From the NCBI GenBank assembly GCA_934444485.1, contig CAKSCN010000086.1:1-10904 (forward strand): a DNA stretch of 10,904 nt. The letters run 5' to 3'. Origin of the DNA: an uncultured Eubacteriales bacterium (GTDB lineage: Bacteria; Bacillota; Clostridia; Oscillospirales; CAG-382). The notes under the pieces were generated by a model. It saw nothing but the letters and a program-made list of their open reading frames with translations, was not told where the DNA came from and did not search any database. The position numbers and the translations under genes are program-made. This document shows, in pieces, positions 5,818 through 10,904 of the stretch (position 1 is its first letter; each line of letters opens with the position of its first letter).

Positions 5818-5873
5818 ACCTTGCGGCGTTTGTCAAGTGTTTTTTCAAAAAAAAGTAAATTTATGCAAATCGG
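5808..5873 (-). promoter_or_regulatory. Consensus promoter of the tRNA-Ser pair with an A/T-rich upstream element
   Basis: A perfect TTGACA (5836-5831) is followed by a 17-base spacer and a perfect TATAAT (5813-5808). Immediately upstream (5837-5873) lie a T tract and an A tract of the kind that form UP elements at strong stable-RNA promoters. Transcription should start near 5801, giving a precursor leader of about 28 bases before tRNA-Ser(TGA). Confidence 0.93.
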
Positions 5874-5919
5874 CAAAAAAAGATGTCAAACACCGCCTTT
5901 GTCTGTACACCGCATTCCG

Positions 5920-5952
5920 CAAAAAAATCACCCGACCAAAACGATCGGGTGA
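5920..5952 (-). terminator. Terminator of the large secreted protein gene
   Basis: On the minus strand TCACCCGA (5952-5945) and TCGGGTGA (5935-5928) form a perfect eight-base stem with a nine-base loop, followed by a run of seven T (5927-5921). It lies 28 bases after the stop codon. The rest of the gap up to the tRNA promoter (about 5874-5919) is AT-rich and shows nothing else. Confidence 0.95.
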
Positions 5953-5979
5953 CTGCTCAGTTACACTTCGGATTTAAGA

Positions 5980-8900
5980 TCAGTCGGCACTTCTCTTGGT
6001 TATTGTAACCTTTCTTGCCTTTGCGTCCCATTCAACGTCCGCACCGAGGTGTTCGGAGATAAATCTTATGGGAGTGTAGGTACGGTTATTCTCGATAAAC
6101 GCCGGAGAATCAAGCTTTTCGACCTTGCCGTTTACCATGGCACTGCCGAGACCTATGGTGATTTCGATTGTAACCTTATCGCCGTTCTCGTCCTTGCCGA
6201 CAATTGTAACGATACGCTTTTTGGAATTCCATGTTACCTTTGCTCCGAGGCTTTCAGCAACAAATCTTGCCGGAAGCATCGTGCGGTTGTTTACTATCTT
6301 CGGTGCAACGTCGTTTGTCACGGTCTTGCCGAATACCAAAGCGTCAACGTCGTCGATATAGAGGATTATCTTATCCGCAAGGGTGTTTATCTTTTCCCAG
6401 CCGGCATAAAGCGTGAACGCTTCGGTTACTCTCGAGTCGAAGTCGTACTCCTCTTCGAGGTCGCTGTCAACATACCAGCCAATGAACTCGTAGCCCTCTC
6501 TTGTGGGCTCGTCCGGCTCTTCGAGTCTTGCGTTCTTTGCAACGTATACGCTCTTTACTCTGCTTCCGCCGTTGGTGTTGAAGGTTACGGTATAGGTTAC
6601 TATTCCGCCGCTCGAGGAGGAACGCTTGTAAAGAAGTATTTCGCCGTATATTACTTCATAATTGTCCGTGTCATCGGGAGTGAAACGCCATGTGTAATTT
6701 GTGTTGGACTTTATCTTTTCGTCGTCGCTGAGAGGATTGTTGTTGTCGTCAACCCACTCGACTATACCGGGAACATTGAAGGTCGAACCGTCAATTCTGA
6801 TGAACGTATCACGGAGAGTCTTGCCGGAGGACTTTATCTTGTCGTAGTTCGGGAGTCCGGTGGGAATCGCCTTGGCAACGGAAATCGTTACGTTCTTTTC
6901 AACGGTTTCGTAGTTATCAGTGTCTGACGGTGTGAAAATCGCCTTATACGTCTTTTCGCCTGCCGCATCGATCACCGTTTCGCCTTCCTTCCATCTCCAT
7001 CCCTCGGGGAGAACAACTGTCGAAAGCTTATCGCCGTAGGTTGCCTTGAGTTCTGTGGGAATAGTGTATTCGGGTTCTGCCTTAACTATCGTGAACAAAC
7101 CGCCGTCAAGCGCATTTTCGCCGAGTGCCGCAAGGACGTTAGCTCCCTCTTCAACGGATATAACTATCTTATAGGTACCTGCATTCTCGGGAGCTTTGTC
7201 TGTAAGTGCGTAAACCGTAGGCGCAACTCCCTCATAGAATACAGTTACATTGCCGACGCCGGTAAAGCCTTCCTTGAATGCCGCTGTAACAACCTTTGCG
7301 CCGCCGTAAACGAGGTTTGCGGGAACAGAGAGCTCGAAGTCCTCAGCCTTGGGCGTTCTTGCGGAAATGCTCCACTCAATCTCCTTGGCGGCGGTCGTTC
7401 CGTCGTCCCACTTGCAGTTTTCGTCAAGCGTTGCCGTTACCTTGTATTTTCCGGCATCTGTCTTTTTAACGTCGCCGGAGAGTGTATAGCCTTCGCCGTC
7501 GGCAACACCCTGCTTTTCGGTTGTGTCGTAAACGAGGGTTGTGTCGGGAGTCGGCACGTTCACTGTTCCGAACACCTTGACCGTAAGCTCAACCTCAACG
7601 GAGTCGTAGTTTGCGCTGTCCTCGGGTGTGAATATTGCGGTATAGGTCTTTTCTCCGACAGCGTCCATAACCGTCTCGGGATTTTTCCACGCCCAACCTG
7701 CGGTGAGAGCTACGCTCGCAAGAGTTTTACCCTTTTCACCCTCAAGGTTTTCGGGCTTTGTGTATGCGGGGGTGTCCTTTGTGATTTCCCACTCGTACTC
7801 TTTTTCGAGAGTGCCATCCTCGAACGTGTAGTTTTCGGTATCGATGATTTTTATGGTGAGCGTATATTTTCCCACATCGGTTTTGTGCGTTATACCGTTT
7901 ACCGCCATGCGAACGGAATCAAAGCCTGTAATCTTCGGGAAAATATTGATGTCGCTTCCGGTATACTTTACGGTCTTGTCCTCGTCCGCAAGAACGGGAG
8001 CCGCAAGCTTACCCTTTGCTATGCTGTATACTGCGTTTGCGTTCTCTGCGGCAGAAAGGTCTTTTCCGCTCAAAAGTGCGCTTCCGGGGATATTTACAGT
8101 AATTTTTTCGGAGGAAACCTTTAAGGGCGTACCGCTTACCTTAATCGTATAGGGAGAAACCGCACCTGCGGCAATAGATTCGCTTACGGTGAGTCCCTCG
8201 GGGAGATTGAGCCAGCTCATGATATCGGCTGCGGTAGCCTCGCTCTTGAAAGAGTCGCCTGTAACGGTGAGAACAATTTCGTCGGAAAGCACCTTGCCTA
8301 CCTCGCCGGATAGTGTAACGTCGGCCACACTTGCACTTGCGTTAACAGCAAGCTTTTCGGCGGTAATCTTTACGTACTTATATCCGGTAATATCCGCCGT
8401 ACCGTCCCACTCGGAAATTGATGTATCGTTTTCGCCGACATATGCATTGACATTGGTCTTGTTAAACTCGGGGGCATACATAAAGGCTTTCGTACCGCCG
8501 ATTGCGGTGATTGTGCCGCCGTTTACGACAGTCTTGCCCTTAAAGCCGTTGTCGCACGCAACTCCGTAAAGCGCACCGTTTGCCTTAAGCTCTCCGCCGT
8601 TCTCAACGTTTATTGCCGCAGACGAGGTGTTGTTGCTGACGCCGTACTTAGAGCCGCCCTTGGCTTCTACGTATGCGCCGTCGGTAACGGTGATATTGCT
8701 CCAAACCCACATACCGCAGGTTGCGCCCTCGGCATAAAGCTTGCCTTTGCCTTTTACCGTAAGCGACGGACCTATGCTTCCGTTGCCGACATCTCCGAGT
8801 ATCGCACTTGAGCTTTCGCTCTTAACTCTGTTTTCAGAGCCGTCGGCAAGAACTATTGTAAGCTCATGTTTTTCATCGACTCTGTACGACCACGATATTG

Positions 8901-9180
8901 CGGGACCGCTTGTCACTGTGACGTCAAGTCCGTTCAGCGTGAGTGTGCCGGTTGACGGGTCAAACACAGCGTTCGCACCCTCTGCGGTGCTGTTTGCGCC
9001 GACGCCGTTATGGTAGTACATATTCGTTTCGTTGAGCACTGCGCCGCCTACACTTACGGAAGCCGCAGGCGCTGCATATGCCGTAAAAGGCACAAGCGAC
9101 AGAAGCATTGCCGCACTGAGTATGAAGCTGACAATTACTCTTGCAAGCTTCGGCATTTTCTTTGTGTTTGTTTTCAACAT
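5980..9180 (-). CDS. Large secreted multidomain protein: beta-rich N-domain, Ig/MBG-like repeats, InlB B-repeat, copper-amine-oxidase N-domain pair
   Basis: A 1066-residue exported protein with a mosaic build. Residues 1-36 are a signal peptide (basic start, hydrophobic core, cleavage after AYA). Residues 40-273 are beta-rich with NG/GG turns (DPSTGTLTLNGLDVTV, VENGGELKANG), like the carbohydrate-binding/beta-helix N-domains of gut Clostridia proteins. Ig- or MBG-like modules follow: one type at 388-468 and 540-605 (DVGKYTLTI and DAGKYKVTA cores), another at 473-535 and 704-768, a weaker copy at 778-850, and a further module at 610-700. Residues 863-930 form an InlB B-repeat (VTFNTNGG...GYEFIGWY...LYAGWEK). 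Residues 937-1066 hold two copper-amine-oxidase N-domain units (NNRTMLPARFVAESLGA, NNRTYTPIRFISEHLGA), common as wall-associated or extracellular modules. No LPxTG, dockerin or catalytic motif was seen. GGAGG lies nine bases before the ATG. An adhesin, carbohydrate-binding or surface role is inferred. Confidence 0.9.
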   Translation of the reverse strand: MLKTNTKKMPKLARVIVSFILSAAMLLSLVPFTAYAAPAASVSVGGAVLNETNMYYHNGVGANSTAEGANAVFDPSTGTLTLNGLDVTVTSGPAISWSYRVDEKHELTIVLADGSENRVKSESSSAILGDVGNGSIGPSLTVKGKGKLYAEGATCGMWVWSNITVTDGAYVEAKGGSKYGVSNNTSSAAINVENGGELKANGALYGVACDNGFKGKTVVNGGTITAIGGTKAFMYAPEFNKTNVNAYVGENDTSISEWDGTADITGYKYVKITAEKLAVNASASVADVTLSGEVGKVLSDEIVLTVTGDSFKSEATAADIMSWLNLPEGLTVSESIAAGAVSPYTIKVSGTPLKVSSEKITVNIPGSALLSGKDLSAAENANAVYSIAKGKLAAPVLADEDKTVKYTGSDINIFPKITGFDSVRMAVNGITHKTDVGKYTLTIKIIDTENYTFEDGTLEKEYEWEITKDTPAYTKPENLEGEKGKTLASVALTAGWAWKNPETVMDAVGEKTYTAIFTPEDSANYDSVEVELTVKVFGTVNVPTPDTTLVYDTTEKQGVADGEGYTLSGDVKKTDAGKYKVTATLDENCKWDDGTTAAKEIEWSISARTPKAEDFELSVPANLVYGGAKVVTAAFKEGFTGVGNVTVFYEGVAPTVYALTDKAPENAGTYKIVISVEEGANVLAALGENALDGGLFTIVKAEPEYTIPTELKATYGDKLSTVVLPEGWRWKEGETVIDAAGEKTYKAIFTPSDTDNYETVEKNVTISVAKAIPTGLPNYDKIKSSGKTLRDTFIRIDGSTFNVPGIVEWVDDNNNPLSDDEKIKSNTNYTWRFTPDDTDNYEVIYGEILLYKRSSSSGGIVTYTVTFNTNGGSRVKSVYVAKNARLEEPDEPTREGYEFIGWYVDSDLEEEYDFDSRVTEAFTLYAGWEKINTLADKIILYIDDVDALVFGKTVTNDVAPKIVNNRTMLPARFVAESLGAKVTWNSKKRIVTIVGKDENGDKVTIEITIGLGSAMVNGKVEKLDSPAFIENNRTYTPIRFISEHLGADVEWDAKARKVTITKRSAD
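5983..6372 (-). other. Copper-amine-oxidase N-terminal-type domain (two units) within the large protein
   Basis: The last 130 residues contain two similar units, each with N-N-R-T-x-x-P-x-R-F-(V/I)-(A/S)-E-x-L-G-A followed by a V-x-W strand and a VTI strand. This is the hallmark of the PF07833-type module, which is not an oxidase in such contexts but a beta-rich extracellular module. Confidence 0.85.
6391..6597 (-). other. InlB B-repeat (Listeria-Bacteroides repeat) within the large protein
   Basis: Residues 862-930 read VTFNTNGG near the start, a P-x-x-P-T-R-E-G-Y-E-F-I-G-W-Y centre and LYAGWEK at the end, matching the single-copy grasp-type repeat found in many Gram-positive surface proteins. 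Confidence 0.85.
6877..7071 (-). repeat. Second copy of the GW-(A/R)-WK / IFTP Ig-like repeat
   Basis: Residues 704-768 repeat the module at 473-535: a leading YT-x-P, a GWRWKEGETVIDAAGEKTY core, IFTPSDTDNYETV and a closing beta strand. The protein match is strong, while the DNA differs at many third positions, so the duplication is old. Confidence 0.8.
7576..7764 (-). repeat. First copy of the GW-(A/R)-WK / IFTP Ig-like repeat
   Basis: Residues 473-535 carry YTKPENLEGEKGKTL, GWAWKNPETVMDAVGEKTY and IFTPEDSANYDSV. It is followed by the DAGKY-type module rather than by the second copy, so the two repeat types alternate. Confidence 0.8.
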
Positions 9181-9257
9181 AATCTTTTACCTCCTTGACA
9201 GATAATGCATTTTAAACGTATTTCACCGCTTACATATTGTTAGACGTACTATCCCCG
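9181..9257 (-). promoter_or_regulatory. Leader region of the large secreted protein gene
   Basis: The region lies between the upstream gene's terminator and the ATG at 9180. It holds a good ribosome binding site (AAGGAGG, 9196-9190) and an AT-rich stretch with TAAAAT and CATTAT as possible -10 boxes, but no matching -35 box could be found by eye. A promoter must lie here if the terminator at 9258-9296 is efficient. Confidence 0.4.
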
Positions 9258-9296
9258 AAAAAAGTTCCGCACCCGGAGAAAATTTCCGAATGCGGA
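9258..9296 (-). terminator. Terminator of the dockerin-protein gene
   Basis: On the minus strand TCCGCATTCGGA (9296-9285) pairs over all twelve bases with TCCGGGTGCGGA (9277-9266), using two G-U pairs, and the hairpin is followed by ACTTTTTTCGG. It starts seven bases beyond the stop codon. Confidence 0.93.
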
Positions 9297-9303
9297 GTGG
9301 GAA

Positions 9304-10904
9304 TTACCTCAAGGGTTTAAATACTCTGCCGAGAGAAACCTCTCCGCCGGCAAGATACTTCATGAGAAGTGAGAGATCATAAAGTGTAACATCTCCGTCA
9401 AAGCTTACATCCGCCGTAAAACCGTCGGGAAGAACCGTTCCGGCTGCCTCGGACATTATGAGTGCCGAGAGGTCGTCTGAGTCAACCTTGCCGTCAAGAT
9501 TTACGTCGCCGTAGCAGCGGCAGACAATTCCGTTCTCCGAAAGAAGTGCCGCAAGCGTCTCGGCACGAGGAGAAAGGTAAACCGTATCGGGTATTCCGAG
9601 AATCGAAAAGTCATCATCGGCAAGAGCGATTATATTCTCCGGAAGAAAAACTGTCTTTTCGCTTCCGTTATATGCGGTGAGTGTGCCGTCGGCGAAATCG
9701 AATTCCGAAACAATTTCCACCTCAACGGTTTCCGACTTTATGCAGGAATTGTCACGGGGGAGCGTATACGCACATATCGTGCCGACCTCGCTCGGGTCAA
9801 AGCTCATGCTGTCTGAAGAAAGTTCCGTAAGCCACGTTTCGCCGCCGTCAACCGAAAGCGCCGTTTTATCGCCGTATGCGCCGCAAAGTCCGGAAACCGT
9901 TATCTTACCTCCGTCGTATATCGCCGAAAGCTCGGGCTTTGCTTCGAGGTAGAACAGCTCGGCTTTTCTGTCGCCCAAAATATTGGCGGTGTTCATTCTC
10001 GCACTTTCATCGTAGGCATACCTTGCGCTTGTCGTGCCGAACATTGCGAGGTAGCGTCCCCGTGTCTGGACGAACGTGTTTCCGCTGTACTCGGGAAGCC
10101 ACTCCTCCTTGTTCGCCATGGTGACTGTACAGTAATCGACCGAATCGAAGAAAAGGTTGTTGTCGATATGGAAATTCGTCGCAGGGTTATCCGAACCCGT
10201 TCTGATATGCGTCATGAGTCCGGGGTTGGGTCTCTGCTTGCCGAAGCCGTAGCCGGCATAGAACATGAGGTTGTCGGTATAGTATATATCGGACATCATG
10301 GGGTAAGGGTACTTCACGTACTCGGGAGCAAGCCTCGAGAGGAAATACTCGATATTGTAGACGTTGTATTCGAGAACATTGTTTGTGAACTTTACGTCCC
10401 TCATGTAAGCGTTGGTCTCAATATTCGTTCCGTCGCCTCCCACATTTGCCCCTCTGCCCTGATGTGTGATGCCGGCGTCGTAGCACTGGTAAACGTAGCA
10501 GTTATTTATATAGAAGCCGTCGCAGTTCTGCCATATCTCGATGCCGTTTCCGAAACGCGTCACCGTGCCGAACTCGCCGGCAGTGCTTTTCTCGTACATC
10601 TGCACAACGCCGCCTATCCAGCCTATCTCAAGGTTTTGGAAAATGGTTTTCTCAGGTGCGCCGCCGCCGAAGCCGTGCGAGCCGCCGTACTTTATGCAGA
10701 TGTTGTCCGCAACGGTATTCGAGGCATTCTGAACAATGTGCGTTCTCGTGTTGAACTCTATCGAGTCGAAAACTTCTCCGGGATTTCCCCTATCGCAGCG
10801 CAGATAGAGTACCGAGCCTGTAAGCTTCGGAACGTAGACGCTCGTCTGACCGTCGGTATACTCATTGAAAAACTCGAGGTCGTTGTCAAGGCAGGTCTCG
10901 ACCG
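9304..10904 (-). CDS. Secreted parallel-beta-helix protein with C-terminal type I dockerin (C-terminal 532 residues, cut by window edge)
   Basis: The frame is open from the right edge to a TAA at 9306-9304, so this is a partial gene; a GTG at 10605 is internal, not the start. The first 290 or so visible residues have the short Asn-rich strands of right-handed parallel beta-helices (NTRTHIVQNASNTVADNICIKYGG, shortened: NASNTVADNICIK; FINN-type turns such as YINNCYVYQCYDAGI, TNNVLEYNVYNIEYF, IDNNLFFDSV), as in pectate-lyase-like and other polysaccharide enzymes. An Ig-like stretch with DGGETWLTEL follows, then a short BspA-like strand segment (GTLTAYNGSEKTVFLPENI). The last 70 residues are a dockerin: GDVNLDGKVDSDDLSAL and ADVSFDGDVTLYDLSLLMKYL, each a calcium loop plus helix. 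The protein is probably docked on a cellulosome scaffoldin or surface cohesin. The substrate cannot be told; the N-terminal part, with any signal peptide or catalytic domain, lies outside. Confidence 0.9.
   Translation of the reverse strand, partial: VETCLDNDLEFFNEYTDGQTSVYVPKLTGSVLYLRCDRGNPGEVFDSIEFNTRTHIVQNASNTVADNICIKYGGSHGFGGGAPEKTIFQNLEIGWIGGVVQMYEKSTAGEFGTVTRFGNGIEIWQNCDGFYINNCYVYQCYDAGITHQGRGANVGGDGTNIETNAYMRDVKFTNNVLEYNVYNIEYFLSRLAPEYVKYPYPMMSDIYYTDNLMFYAGYGFGKQRPNPGLMTHIRTGSDNPATNFHIDNNLFFDSVDYCTVTMANKEEWLPEYSGNTFVQTRGRYLAMFGTTSARYAYDESARMNTANILGDRKAELFYLEAKPELSAIYDGGKITVSGLCGAYGDKTALSVDGGETWLTELSSDSMSFDPSEVGTICAYTLPRDNSCIKSETVEVEIVSEFDFADGTLTAYNGSEKTVFLPENIIALADDDFSILGIPDTVYLSPRAETLAALLSENGIVCRCYGDVNLDGKVDSDDLSALIMSEAAGTVLPDGFTADVSFDGDVTLYDLSLLMKYLAGGEVSLGRVFKPLR
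9316..9525 (-). other. Type I dockerin domain
   Basis: Two calcium-binding loop-helix repeats are visible: D-x-N-x-D-G-x-V-D-S-D-D-L and D-x-S-x-D-G-x-V-T-L-Y-D-L, the second followed by LLMKYLAGG. Loop positions 1, 3, 5 and 12 keep Asp, Asn/Ser, Asp and Asp. The first repeat has D-S-D-D and LIMSEAAG instead of the common LLKKYLLG, so its cohesin-recognition face is somewhat unusual. Confidence 0.88.

Noticed and set aside
6049..6927. A 292-codon open frame on the plus strand, opposite the large secreted protein
   Set aside because: It lies wholly antisense to a gene with clear domains, has no ribosome binding site or recognisable motif, and is explained by codon bias of the true gene.
10603..10605. 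GTG at 10605 as the start of the dockerin protein
   Set aside because: The frame continues without a stop to the window edge with beta-helix-like sequence, and there is no ribosome binding site at the GTG.

Overview
The window looks like a chromosome segment of an anaerobic, plant-fibre or gut Clostridia member (Oscillospiraceae/Ruminococcaceae-like). Four things suggest this: a dockerin-bearing secreted protein (cellulosome-type attachment), an oxygen-sensitive glycyl-radical-enzyme activase, strong AGGAGG-type ribosome binding sites with sigma-70/SigA-like promoters, and a large secreted protein built from Gram-positive modules (InlB B-repeat, copper-amine-oxidase N-domain pair). The genus cannot be fixed from sequence reading alone.

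Layout, left to right. (1) 1-145: the 5' end of a leftward gene of unknown function. It shares an intergenic region (146-305) with a rightward operon; two near-consensus promoters lie back-to-back there, with repeated TATCRAA words. (2) 306-2853, rightward operon: a cytoplasmic SGNH/sialate-O-acetylesterase-type carbohydrate esterase, a ten-helix EamA/DMT permease and a glycyl-radical-enzyme activating protein whose start overlaps the permease end. It closes with a hairpin terminator at 2877-2919 that may work in both directions. (3) 2948-5390, leftward pair: a small membrane-anchored protein followed by a P1B-type ATPase. The ATPase has an altered intramembrane motif (F-S-C in place of C-P-C). 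The small protein has the layout of the mycobacterial PacL/DUF1490 partners of CtpC-like ATPases. Its leader carries a tandem 10-bp repeat and possible RNA structure. (4) 5530-5836, leftward: two serine tRNA genes of different anticodon (UGA, then GCU) behind a perfect TTGACA-N17-TATAAT promoter, ending in a hairpin. (5) 5980-9180, leftward: a 1066-residue secreted mosaic protein with its own strong terminator. (6) 9304 to the right edge, leftward: the C-terminal 532 residues of a secreted parallel-beta-helix protein ending in a type I dockerin, with its own terminator.

How the parts may work together. The esterase, permease and activase could serve intracellular handling of an acetylated sugar or a fermentative radical reaction, but the radical enzyme itself is not in the window. 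The small protein and ATPase are very probably one metal-export unit. The two large secreted proteins are separate transcripts; the dockerin protein is likely part of polysaccharide degradation or binding.

The most interesting item is the small-protein/ATPase pair, which may be a Firmicutes counterpart of the PacL-CtpC metal-efflux platform. No mobile element, CRISPR array or rRNA was found.
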